A stretch of 64,000 bases of DNA from Lactarius indigo (Eukaryota > Basidiomycota > Agaricomycetes > Russulales > Russulaceae). The DNA lies in NCBI GenBank assembly GCA_025766275.1, contig JAFKAC010000015.1, forward strand, positions 496,001 through 560,000, given 5' to 3'. The notes under the pieces were generated by a model. The model did no database searches and was not told the origin of the DNA. It saw nothing but the letters and a program-made list of their open reading frames with translations. Positions 11,468 through 22,814 of the stretch are shown here, piece by piece. A program made the translations under genes and the position numbers. Every line of letters starts with the position of its first letter. The stretch's first letter is position 1.

Positions 11468-13513
11468 GTGGCCGTAACAACAAGAGATCAGTGGACGAGT
11501 TTCCGTCCCTATTCACTCCCTAGAAGAGGAGACCGTAACGTTCCAACGCGCTTCCTAGGAGCAGCAAGTTGGAGAGACAGGCAGGAAGAAACAGGATATT
11601 TTGTGGAGTTTAACGGACCTAGCAGATTCTGACCAGTTGAGTTCAACTTCGACCACTTGTGTTGGACAGAAGTTACGTGGAACCCGATAGACGCGCATTG
11701 GGACATCGTCAGACCAGCAGGACCGAGGTATCGCTGCAACATCGACGCGTGAGAACTCAATAGTAGAGCCGATTGGGGCCCCATCGACGGACAACTACAA
11801 GAACACACTACCGGAGAAGCAGTATCAGAAGAGACCGGTGAAGACGAACAAAGCCAAGAAGAAAGCGGCAAAGAAAGCGAAGGACGACAGCCAAATCAGA
11901 CAGAAAGCAGTGGAGGAGCAATACAAGATCTCCTCATCGAATGAGCTGAGTCCGCACATATCACGGAACCAGAACCAATTCATATCCGTTCGCCAGCCCT
12001 CATGGCCACTATAACACAAGCGATGGAAGAAGTCGCGCTTGAAGAATCGCACGCAATACGAGTGGAGGCAAGAGAAATACTTATGCCTATCGATCCAGAA
12101 ACCGGAAGACAAATGACGGCAGATGACGCCGCAATATTTCGAGCAATAGGGTCCAACAGAGGAGATCCACCATCAGGAAGACCCATTGCATTAGAACTAC
12201 CACCCGGCACTGGCGGACCCAGCGGAGACCCTCCACCACCGCCCGACGGGGGAGTCCCTTTCGACATACGCAGAACTGAACCACCGCAAGGACCACCCGC
12301 CAGACCACCAGGCGGAGGTAGAGGAGGAAGAGACGCCGGAGGAGGAGGACATCACAGTGAAAAATTAACTGGCGAGCCACCCTCAATTTTTGACGGAGAC
12401 AGACTTAAAGTGGACCAATTTCTGACACAGTGGCACGTGTACTGGGGAATGAACTTGGACGCCCCTATCATGCGAAACGACTATAGGAGATGCCTCCTAT
12501 TTTTGTCCTACATCAAAGGCGGAGCAGTCAGCAAATGGGTCTTGTCCTTCCTGAATTGGCTCAACAGACAAATACAACGAGGGATCAGTCCCTACACTCA
12601 AGATCTATGGGAGGCCGTAGCTGATGGCTTCAGCCAACGCTTTGAAAACACGCTAGAACGGGAGCAGGAGCAGGCCATACTGCGAAAAGGTTTCAAGATG
12701 ACAGGAGAAGATATTGACAAGTACGTCAACGACTTTGAGCAGCTAGCACGGAAGGCTCACTATCGTCTCAACGAACCGCAAACCATCGATCTCTTCACGT
12801 CGGGTTTGCCCAAGGAACTGTTCAAAAACGCGTTCCAATTCGATGACCCAATCACGTTCGACGATTGGAAGAGGGCCGTCCTCAAACGGCAGAAGAATTA
12901 CATACACCTCAAGGCGAGACTCAATGAGTACAAAAACACGACGACACAGCCGAAGAAGCAAAGCGGCAATGCTGGGTGGACACTCCCACAGAACCTACCA
13001 CAGACTAATCCATGGGCAATGGATACCTCTGCAGACCGTGCCAAGGTGAGGCTTGCAGGGTCTGAAGACGTCGACTTCGATAAGCTACCCCACACGTGGT
13101 CTTCACCCCCGTTCCTGCCACGAGGAGGACCTGGAGCCAGAGGACGAGGAAGAGGAGGATCTCGAAGGGATCTAAGGAACGTCCTTTGCTATAACTGTAA
13201 CGCTCCAGGACATCTCTCATGAAATTGTCCGTATCCGCGAGTACAGAGGCAGTGGCAGAACCCCCCCTCAAGTAGCAGGACGTCCAAAACCACGTGGCCC
13301 CAAGGACCGATATTGCAGTACGAACCATCGCTACCAGGTTACGTGTCGCCGCCAGTCAGTGCAACACCCATGCCGCAGATTAATGCAGCCACTACAAAGA
13401 CCGCCGGAGAACAAGCAAAGGAATGGCTCACGCAGGTGGCCAACAGTACGGATGAGGTAAAAGACCTCATACTTCAAGATTTGTGGGGAAAAGAGGGTTT
13501 TCGGGACGCCTAA
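11468..13513 (+). pseudogene. gypsy B gag (matrix/capsid/nucleocapsid precursor)
   Basis: Structural protein of the retrotransposon particle. The frame aligns codon by codon with the intact gag of element D. It starts from a GTG (11468) because no AUG precedes the conserved N-terminus (VTTRDQWTSFRPYS), and it has a capsid-like core (YWGMNLDAPIM...LTQ, FEQLARKAHYRLNEPQT) and one CCHC zinc knuckle (CYNCNAPGH). Stops at 11630, 11750, 11942 and 13220 all replace CGA codons of element D. The frame ends with TAA at 13511 after the conserved LWGKEGFRDA, overlapping pol in the -1 frame. Confidence 0.85.
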
Positions 13514-16500
13514 ACCCATCAGTCTGGGTGAGGGCTCTACAATGTAATTCTGTAATTGTGACAGCACGCTACCAATCTCTACGAATTCCAGTGACCGTCC
13601 GCACGAATTACCAAATGACTGAAACCAACGCGTTGGTTGACTCCGGAGCAACCGACAATTTCATTTGACCTAGTATGGCAGCACAGGCCAGCATCCCGGT
13701 GCAGCAATTAGAAACGCCACGCAAGATATGGAATATAGATAACACGGAAAACAAAGCTGGGTTAATCACTCATTACGTTAACCTAGAAGTGAAAACACGA
13801 GGACAGAAAAAATGGATGACCTTCCTGGTAACCAACCTCGGAAGCGAAGACATGGTGCTTGGCTATCCATGGCTGAGCGCCTTCGAACCCACTATTAGCT
13901 GGGCAACAGCCACGATGCATCCCAACATGCAGCCTGTAGTACTGGCTACTACTGAAGAGCTGCTTACCACATCCGCTGTTTGTGCCTTAATCGTGGCCGA
14001 AAAGGAAGACATCATACGAGAATTGGAGGAAGAAGCATCCGCCCGCGCCACTACCTTGACGGAATTGGCAATACAGGCGAAGCAACAACAAACTGTGGCC
14101 GTGCTTCCGCCGGTATATGCAGAGTTCAGCAGACTCTTTGACGAGCAAGCCTCGCGTCAATTCCCCCCGGCAAGACCATGGGATCACGCAATTGACTTCA
14201 AACCATCGGCACCGGCGTCAATTGACTGCAAGATATATCCCATGATGCAGAAGGAAGAAGGAGAGCTCAAAGACTTCCTAGAGGAAAAGCTGCAACAGGG
14301 CTACCTACGCCCTTCCATCTCCCCGTACGCATCCTCCTTTTTCTTTATCAAAAAGAAGGACGGAAAACTATGCCCAGTACAGGACTATCGGGTCATCAAC
14401 TCACATACCATTCGAAACCAGTACCCGCTGCTGCTCATTCAAGACCTGATTCTCGACCTCAGCAACGCCCATATTTACACCAAGCTTGACATCAGGTGGG
14501 GTTACAACAACATACACATTCGCGACGGAGATCAGGAGAAAGCAGTGTTTAAGACCAAATTCAGCCTTTTTGAACCCACGGTCATGTTCTTTGGCCTCAC
14601 CAACTCTCCGGCGACCTTCCAAGCGATGATGAACCACATCTACCGGGATACAATAGCGAAGCATGAGCGTTTGGGCACGACGATACATGTTTACATGGAT
14701 GATATCGGGATCGCCACTCATTGTGATCACGATTTAGCGGCCCACATCGCGGCAGTCCAAGACATGTTGCACGTGGCAGAGGACCACGATCTTTACTTCA
14801 AGCTGGAGAAGTGCCTGTTTCACCAGCCACGAATGGATTACCTGGGGGTAATCCTTGAAAGGGGGGTAACTCGTATGGACCCTGTAAAAGTTCAGGGTAT
14901 CAAAGACTGGCCAACGCCCACGAAAGTCAAGGACGTTTGATCATTCCTTGGCTTCTGTAACTTTTACAGGCTTTTCATTCGCGGCTTCGCAAATCACACC
15001 AAACCCCTCACCAAACTAACACAAAAGGATGAAGAATGGAGGTGGACGGAGGAAGAAAACAAAGCATTCAATACGCTAAAAGACCTCGTAACTAAGGAGC
15101 CAGTACTAGCACACCCAGTACTTCAAGATCCATTCAAACTAGAAGTTGACACGTCAGGATACGCGGTGGGAGCCGTTTTGCTACAAAAGAAATCTGATGG
15201 AAAATGACACCCCATAGGATACTACTCCGCAACACTTTCAGAGGCAGAGCGCAACTACGACATTTACGACCTAGAGCTGTTGGCGATCGTCAAGGCGCTA
15301 CGAAACTGGAGACCACTACTTGCAGGAGCCCCACACAAAATCAAAATTTACTCCAACCATCTTAACCTGCAGTACTGGAAGTCGCCACAAAAGATTAGTC
15401 GACGAGTAGCCAGGGAAGTACTCGAACTCTCTGAGTACAATTTCGAAATTCACCACATCAAAGGGAAGAACAACGGAAGGGCAGACGCCTTGTCAAGGCG
15501 ACCCGACTATGACCAAGGAGCTGAGGACAACAGCAAAGTCATCGTCCTCCCTCACGAAGTCTTTGTAAGAACCCTCAACACTGCACAAACCTTCATTGCC
15601 AACCCAAATCTACAACAACCTCGTCATCAGCAGGACGAGGAGGTGATCAAGATGTGGGTGGACCCCCATCGTCTCAAAAGAATACAGGGGGAGTGGTACA
15701 AGGATGGCAGGTTCGTAATAACTGGACCTGCATCAATACAACGCATGCTAATACACGATCACCACGACCTGCCGATACATGGCCACCCGGGGATCGCGAG
15801 AACTCAACGAATCTTGGAAAGACATTACTGGTGGCCACGATTACGAAGAGATGTGTACAAATACGTACAGGGCTGCGCAGAATGCCAACGGAACAAAGTG
15901 AACACTAGGCCCATACGGGCCGCGCTACACCCTATAACGCCAGTACTGGAGGCCACGCCATTCCACATGGTGGCAGTGGACTTTATCACCAAACTCCTGT
16001 CATCCAAGGGGTACGATAGCATACTGACCGTTACTGATCACGATTGCAGCAAGGCTTCCATTTTCATTCCATGCAGAGAAGAGATCATGGCAGAGGAGAC
16101 GGCAGCCTTGTACGTCGCTCATGTCTTCAAACGATTCGGATTACCGCGCAAAATCATCAGCGACCGAGACCCATGCTTCACGTCAAAGTTCGCCCGAGAA
16201 GTGTGCCGCATTCTGGGAATTCAACAAAACATATCAATGGCATATCACCCACGCACCGACAGACAGTCCGAAAGGACCAACCAATGGCTGGAACAATACC
16301 TACGCTTCTGGGTAAATGAGCGCCAAGACAACTGGACGACTTATCTGCCAATCGCTGAATTTGCGCATAACAATTGGCCACATGAACACACGAAGCAATC
16401 CCCATTTCAGCTTTTGATGGGATATGACCCACTGACCGATTGGACCGATAAGCCTTCCCCTATTCCCCAAGTAACCACGCGACTGACACAGCTGAAAGAA

Positions 16501-18222
16501 GCAAGGGAAAACGCCCAACGCCTCATAAAAAAGGCACAAGAAGTGTGGATCCGCAACAAAGATACGCCCAAGTTCAAGAACGGTGACCTTGTATGGCTAG
16601 AAGGCAAACATCTCTGAACCAATCAACCCACCGCAAAATTAGCGGCGCGACGCCATGGACCTTTCAGGGTGACCCAGGTGATGTCGCCTTACAATTATCG
16701 ATTGGAACTTCCCACGCAGTGGAGCATACATCCAGTGTTTCACATCGATCTTCTCACCCCTTACAAACAAACTCCCTTACATGGGGAAAATTTCACGCGA
16801 CCACCACCCGAGCTGATTGATGGAGAAGAAGAATACGAGGTCGAGGCGATTCTAGACTCTCGGCACTTCAGCAGGGGAAGACGCCTCCAGTATCTCGTCA
16901 AGTGGAAGGGATATCCGGACTCGGAGAATCAGTGGGTCAACAAGAACGACATCTTTGCGCCGGACACCCTTCGCCTATATCAGGAAACACAGGTGCGCCA
17001 GAGAACGGTTAAAACGAACAGCGCGAGGATGGAAGGAAGTCATCCCCTCTTCCTTCGTTCTATCCACACTCACATGCCTACATCCCCTCTGCGACATGTC
17101 ACACAAGCAGCACTCCTCGACTCCCTCACGCAAGACGCACGCGCCCTGTTGGCTGAAGACGACAACACTGAAGTACCCAACACTCAGCTCACCCCATGGA
17201 CTCCTCTTAGATCAGCAGAGGGGCCCATCACCGCACAAGAATGGGTGCACATCATCACCCGATTCCCCGATCCCGCAACAACCCCTGACGACGAGCAACA
17301 CGTTGTCCATGTCTTCCGAAACGACGCTGGAGAGCGCGAACCCATCGCTGCCATCCCCCCAAGTGACGACCTCATCGGCGTTCGCGGAATTTTCCCACGC
17401 AACAAAGAGCGCACAAGCTCTGATGGAGTACAAGTTGGAGGGTTGGAGGAGAGTAGTGGCGGAGTGGCAGAAGGAGCAGCTGGATGCAGTGGCCGCATGG
17501 CTGAGGGAGATGCAAGAGCGTCGGGAGCGGTGGTGGTTGTTGAGACTGGCCATGACGACAACGATTACTACCCAGCGAGACACCCCCTCCTTTGAACGAA
17601 ACGCGACCCTACTGATCCCAGCATCATGCCATGGCTCGTCTACACTGATGGCTCCCCCATGTTTCGAGGATGTCTGCAAGTACCCGGCGCAGCACCGACC
17701 CGCGACTTCACCGTGGCCAAGGACCCTGCGCACATCATTGCACCTGAAGGGTTCCGGGCTAATCGATGACCCCATCATATTGCGTACCCCATCACCGGGC
17801 CGGACGGCGTTGAGAGAGACGCCTCCCACGTCCAGCTCATCAGGGGAGCCGAGCCTATGATCCTAGGGGTCATACCCGGTTCGCCCCACGTTTACAGCAA
17901 ACCCCTCTATGCAGAACTGCGCGTTTCGGCGGTTCTTCGCCCCATTTACCCACACGAAGACCTCGTCGCGTTTGCTGCTGACAAGATCACGGACCACGCG
18001 CTCAACCGCATTAACGACGAGACGCTCATGGCAGAAGTGACGCGCTACCGTGTGGCGAGCCACGAGGTGGACCACCTCCATGCACGGGTGAGTCAACTCC
18101 GTGCTATGATCTTGTGCGCGCAGGACGACAAGCGCAACTGCATCTACCGCCTTGAGCGCACCACAGCACTGGAGTGCATTGCCGACGAACAGAGCAGTTG
18201 GCTGCCAAGGGACTTTCGGTGA
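13483..18222 (+). pseudogene. gypsy B pol with chromodomain and C-terminal extension
   Basis: Polyprotein in the -1 frame relative to gag. Domains are: aspartic protease (ALVDSGATDNF), RT (HVYMDDIGIAT), RNase H (LEVDTSGYAVGAVLLQ, YDLELLAIVKAL), integrase finger and core (HPGIARTQRILERHYWWP; VDFITKLLSSKGYDS; KIISDRDPCFTSKF; TDRQSERTNQW), chromodomain ([17 protein letters not shown]...VKWKGYPDSENQWV) and an extension to 18222. In this copy the frame runs without a break from the region before the chromodomain through the first half of the extension (16669-17595), showing that the extension belongs to Pol. Nonsense codons lie at 13666, 14938, 15205, 16615, 17593 and 17766; five of the six align with CGN codons of relatives. 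Confidence 0.9.
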
Positions 18223-18251
18223 GTCGGGGACTCACGCTGAAAAGGGGGTGA

Positions 18252-18773
18252 TGTTACATTTTGACTCGGGAGTGTAATGCGGACTCGGACCCTTACTGTA
18301 CCGGTTGCAACTACGGCGGTAAGGTAGATTAGTTGCGGACTTACCTACGGTGATACGGTAGTGTGATAGGCGATTACGACTGATAGCTGACTGAGCGGTG
18401 CCTTGGTGACTCGATACTAGTACAGGTACTAGTAGTATTAGTTTTGCAGTACTTCTGCGATACGTTGGACGCTACTTACTGTGACTCATAGCAGCACTTC
18501 TAAGCCTGCTCGACTTGTGTATTTAAACCGTCTTGTGAAGACCAAGATACGCCATCTTGGTCTTCTTGAATCATCACTTCTCTTCTCTTTCATTCTCACC
18601 TCTAAGAGTGTCCAACATCGTTCGTGACTAAGTCAACTAAGCTTGCCAGTGTACCTCCGTGTATTCATTAGGGCAAGGGCTTGGACCTTCGCGTCTTCAA
18701 GTCAAGGAAGCTATTGCTAAGTTGTTACCGTCATTCTGTGCTCAAGTCGAGCTAACGTCGTGGCGACGTTACA
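18252..18773 (+). repeat. 3' LTR of gypsy B
   Basis: Same length as the 5' LTR. It follows the polypurine tract GAAAAGGGGGTGA. Differences from the 5' LTR that I could see include ACGTT/ACATT at the start, TACGG/TATGG, TACGTTGG/TATGTTGG, CCGCG/CCGTG and AACGTCGTGG/AACATCATGG. All of these are transitions at CpG; one further C/T difference is not. Confidence 0.93.
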
Positions 18774-19134
18774 CCCTGGATCCCCATACATTTATGGGAA
18801 GCCGTTGTACGCTATGCCACACCTCCCACACAACAACCATGCGTTTATCGCACACAAGGATCTCTTCCTACTCAGAGATCAACACCCCACTGATGCCATG
18901 CTCCAGCACATTGGGGATGTAACACTCATAGAAGAGGTGCGTCGTTATAGGCAGAATGCCTTCGCTGAAGACTGGCTAGAAGAGTGCATTTGGCGCCTCC
19001 AAGAGGAGAAGGGAGTCATTCACCATCGCAAGATGGACTCCATCTATCAACTGGAGCGCGCTAGCGCCTTGCCAAGGGTTGAGGGCGAAATCGAGGCAGT
19101 AAGGCAGGTTAGCAGGAACACTATCGACTTGTGA
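18774..19134 (+). pseudogene. gypsy A pol extension, distal part after element B
   Basis: This continues the frame of element A broken at 10926. Using one copy of the CCCTG duplication gives the run VVPGSPYIYGKPLYA, which matches VIPGSPHVYGKPFYA in element D. The remainder is helical and charged (RLQEEKGVIHHRKMDSIYQL) and ends with TGA at 19132-19134. It then passes into the polypurine tract and the LTR. Confidence 0.85.
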
Positions 19135-19163
19135 GGTGGGCCTCACTCCTGAAAAGGGGGTGA

Positions 19164-19671
19164 TGTTACGGTATGGACTTCAGTACAGTTTGTGTATGAC
19201 TCATGGCTGGTTATGACTACAGCCCAACTTAGGTATTAGTCATGGACTCTTACGTCATATCAGTCAGCATGTAGTTTGCATGTGATTCATGACTCATGTA
19301 TGACTCATTCCTAGGATAGTTGTACTAGGGTTTGAGCTAGTTACACTACTGGGTAGTTATTGTTCTAGCGGCGCTTTAAAGCCCGCATGTATCTGTATAA
19401 GTAGTTGCTCAGGAAGACCAAGGATCTCCATCTTGGTCTTCTTCAATCCACCATCTTGACTCGTCTTTTGTTTGCCTTAGCCTCTAGCTAAGAATACTTC
19501 TGCTTCTATCTGCCAAGGGATAGTACATCTTCATCTTAGCTGCAGCGTGTGCCAGTGTGCCCCTGTTCAGCTTGCGTTGGGTTGACACGTGATCCCCATT
19601 TGCCTGACTTTCGCTAAGTCAATTATGCCTATTCAGAGTCCAAGTCGGACTAATGCCGGTGGAGCGTAACA
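19164..19671 (+). repeat. 3' LTR of gypsy A
   Basis: Begins TGTTACGG after GAAAAGGGGGTGA and ends GAGCGTAACA. Collinear with the LTR at 112-611, with point differences and small indels. Carries the same hairpin (AGACCAAGGATCTCCATCTTGG region). Confidence 0.88.
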
Positions 19672-20033
19672 CTGAGCAACAGAAATGGAAAACTTTTGAC
19701 ACTTATGGAGAAGCTGCTACAAGGGGTATATCGGTATAGCGTGTCATCCTGAATGATCTTTGCAACCAGATTAAAGGACCACGGGACATCACTGTGATGT
19801 AAATCAGAGAGAGGCAGAGCAGTCGATCACATACGCAATCATAACTCACAACTGGAACTTTGTACTGTGTTGAGGGAGGGAAGCAACAGCGAATCTCCAT
19901 AGGAGACTGTATATGTGGGACACAGATTTATTTCTATACGCCTCTTGGTTTGAGAGGTGCTGGTCGAGGAGGATGTCGATATAATGAACCAGCTCAACAG
20001 CTGTGATGTGGCGTGTCTTGGATTCATCATTCG

Positions 20034-20549
20034 TGTAACGTTGTCACAACGTTAGCTCAACTTGAGCTTGTAAAGGCAGTAACCGACTAGTGAATTGGCA
20101 CAATGACTTGGAGGTCCATGTTCTTGTCTTAGTGAATGCACAAAGGCACACCAACAAGTCGTTGATAAATCTAAGGTCTTCTCTAAAGATGACAGGGATA
20201 AGAGGCGAGAGAGAGAGAAGATGTGAGGCAAGAAGTGACGATTCAAGAAGACCAAGATGGCATATCTTGGTCTTCACCAACTATCTTAAATACAAGTCAA
20301 GCAGGCTTTCAAGCGCTGCTATGAGTCACAGTAGGTAGCATCCAACGTATCGCAGAAACAACTCGAACCCTAATACTACTAGTACCTGTACTTGTAGTGA
20401 GTCATCGTATCACCGCATCAGTCAGCTATTGCGCACAATCCCCTATCGTACTACATTGTAAAGGCCTAAGGCCGTGAGTCCATGACTAATCTACCTTACT
20501 GCCGTAGTCACAACCGGTACAGTAAGGGTCCACAAGTCAAAGCGTAACA
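20034..20549 (-). repeat. 3' LTR of gypsy E
   Basis: On the minus strand it begins TGTTACGCTTTGACTTG directly after the tract AAAAGGGGGGTGA and ends ACAACGTTACA. The LTR hairpin (arms AAGACCAAGAT and ATCTTGGTCTT) is intact. It differs from the 29027-29542 copy at a handful of sites, mostly G/A and C/T. Confidence 0.92.
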
Positions 20550-21382
20550 TCACCCCCCTTTTAGTGTGAGACTCCCGACTCACCGAAAGTCACGAGCTGG
20601 CCAGTCCCTCTGCTTGTCAGCGATGCACTCCAACGTGGTGGCATGCTCCAGCCGGTAGATGCAGTCGCGCTTGTCGTCTTGTGCACACAAGATCATGGCG
20701 TGGAGCTGACTCACCCTGGCCTGCAGCCGATCAAGCTCGTAGCTCGCCACACGGTAGTGCATCACTTTGGCTGTGAGGGTTTCATCATTGATACAGTTGA
20801 GTGCGTGGTCAGTGATTTTGTCGGCCGCGAAGATCACCAGGTCTTCATGTGGGTAGGTGGGTCGGAGTGCAGCCAATATGTGTGGCTCTGCATAAAGGGG
20901 TTTGCCATAAATGTGCAGCGAACCTGGTATAACTCCTAGGATCAACAGATCCGCCCCTCCGATTATTTGGACATGTGATGTGTCTCTTTCAACGCTGTTG
21001 GGGCTGGTGATGGGGTACGCAATATAATGGGGTTGTTGATTTGCCCTGAACCCTTCAGGCGCAATGACATGCACTGGGTCCTCGGCGGCAGTGAATGGAC
21101 AGTGGTCTGCGGTGCCGGGTACGTGCACACGTCCTTGATACATTGGGGACCCATCAGTGTAGACGAGCCATGGCGTGATGAGGGGATTAGCAGGGTCGCA
21201 CTTCATTCGAAGGAAGGTGTGTCTTGCCGGGTAGTAATTGTCGTCACCATGGCCAGCCTCAGCAGCTGCCATCGCTCCTGTCGCTCTCGCATCTCCCTCA
21301 GTTGGGCCGCTGCTGAGTCGAGTTGTTCCTTCTGCCATGCCACTGCTACCTTCTTCCAGCCCTCCAACTTGTACTCCATCAG

Positions 21383-21995
21383 TGTAACGTTACAGTAGGA
21401 ACGTTCAGCTCGGCGTGAGCAAGTCTGGTCTTTCTATGTCAATGAGCGAGGGTTCAGCCAGTAATGGCAAGGTTTAAGTGGTTAACAAGGATCTCAGAGT
21501 ATGACACAATACTCAAGATGTGAGTGGAGTTCAAGGGGGTTCAAGAGGTTCGACGGTTCAGCAGAGAGTTACCCCAAGGGAATGGGAAAACAATGTATAC
21601 TGTGATGGTAAAGAAGTCGAGTCTAAGGATACAAGCTACCTAGGGCCACAACTTATATAGAAAAAGGTTTGTTTGTGTGGAACAAACAAATGGCGCAATC
21701 CGCAGCAAGCGTGAGAAGAAACAAGGATATAAAAGGCAAGTGAGACATGTCTCAGTTTTAACAAAAGTGAGACACCTGCCATAAAAGGGTGCATTTAGCC
21801 CAAGTATAGTAGTAATAAAGACTTATAAGGACAATGAGTGTCTCATTGTCTCACTTTGCACTAGGAGAGAATCTTAAGGTTCCTAGTGCACAGCAAGTCC
21901 AAGAAAGGGAAAGCCAAGAAAGGAAAGACTTTCCCGTGAACGCAAGTGTAAGTAAGAAACTAATAGTAAAGTCAAAACAAGTCCAGTCCATAACA
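21383..21995 (-). repeat. solo LTR (family G) inside gypsy E extension
   Basis: A 613-bp block starting TGTAACGTTACAG and ending GTCCATAACA on the plus strand, flanked by the duplication ATCAG (21378-21382 and 21996-22000). Its removal rejoins the Pol extension of element E (RNDECSSTD to GVQVGG). No internal retroelement sequence is present, so it is a solo LTR left by recombination. It lacks the AAGACCAAGAT hairpin and thus belongs to another gypsy or copia lineage. Orientation is uncertain. Confidence 0.85.
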
Positions 21996-22274
21996 ATCAG
22001 TGCTTGAACACTCATCATTGCGCAGGAAAACTCCGTGAACGCCGATGAGGTCGTCGCTTGGGGGGATGGCAGCAATGGGTTCACACTCACCGGCATCATT
22101 TCGGAAGATGTGGACAATTGCTTGTTCGTCGTCGGGGTACTGGGTAGGATCTGGGAATCGGGCGATGACATGCACCCATTCTTGCATGGTGATAGGGCCC
22201 TCTGACTGTTCAACAGGTGTGTAGGGCGTGAGCTGGGTGTTGGGAACCTGAGTGGCGTCGTCCTCTTCCAGTAG

Positions 22275-22814
22275 TGTAACGTTGTCACGACGTTAGCTCG
22301 ACTTGAGCACGGAATGGCGGCAACAACTTAGCGATATGACAGTCTCATTGCCCTGAAGACACGAAGGTCCAGGTCCTCGCCTTAGTGAATACACGGAGGT
22401 ACACCGGCAAGTCGAGTATTCTTAGTCACGAGCGGAGTTGGACAGTTCTGTTTAAGACAAAGGCGAAGAGAGAAGAAGAGGAAACAAGTGACGATTCAAG
22501 AAGACCAAGATGGCGTATCTTGGTCTTCACGAGACACTATAAATACAAGTCGAGCAGGCTTTCAAGCGCTGCTATGAGTCACCGCAAAGTAGCGTCCGAC
22601 GTATCGCGTAAGTATCTCAAACCCTAGTACTACTAGTACTAGTATCGGTGGCGTCCATCCTCAGTCAGCTATCAGTATCGTATCTCCTATCGTGCTACCG
22701 TATCACCGCGCTATCGTAGATAAGTCCGTCACTAATATACCTTACCGCCGTAGTGACAACCGGTACAGTAAGGGTCCTTTAGCCACATCCAGTCGTACAA
22801 GTCGAAACGTGACA
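22275..22814 (-). repeat. solo LTR (self-priming gypsy family F) inside gypsy E
   Basis: A 540-bp block with TGTAACGTTGTCACG at its left end and CGTGACA at its right end, flanked by AGTAG (22270-22274 and 22815-22819). It contains the family hairpin (AGACCAAGATGGCGTATCTT) and a TATA-like box (reverse of CTATAAATAC). It interrupts the E extension after TQDARALL. It is a different subfamily from the LTRs of E itself. Confidence 0.9.

Larger units (their letters stand above)
10927..18773 (+). mobile_element. complete gypsy element B (chromovirus, self-priming type)
   Basis: Both 522-bp LTRs (10927-11448 and 18252-18773) are present and are flanked by the duplication CCCTG (10922-10926 and 18774-18778). 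Internal order: self-priming primer site, gag, pol with chromodomain and long extension, polypurine tract GAAAAGGGGG. The insertion splits the Pol extension of element A within a Val-Pro-Gly context, and removing it plus one CCCTG rejoins that frame. The differences seen between the two LTRs are almost all C/T or G/A at CpG sites. The element is defective through about ten nonsense codons. Confidence 0.93.
7503..19671 (+). mobile_element. gypsy family A, 5'-truncated, with gypsy B nested in it
   Basis: A decayed chromodomain Ty3/gypsy copy. It begins abruptly inside the reverse transcriptase (traces of LDIR then TNSPATFQ), next to the Tc1/mariner-like remnant, so the 5' LTR, gag and protease are missing. 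The body runs to 10926, is interrupted by element B, resumes at 18774-18778 (TSD CCCTG) and ends with a 3' LTR at 19164-19671. The order RT, RNase H, integrase, chromodomain, C-terminal extension, polypurine tract and LTR is that of a chromovirus. Confidence 0.85.
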
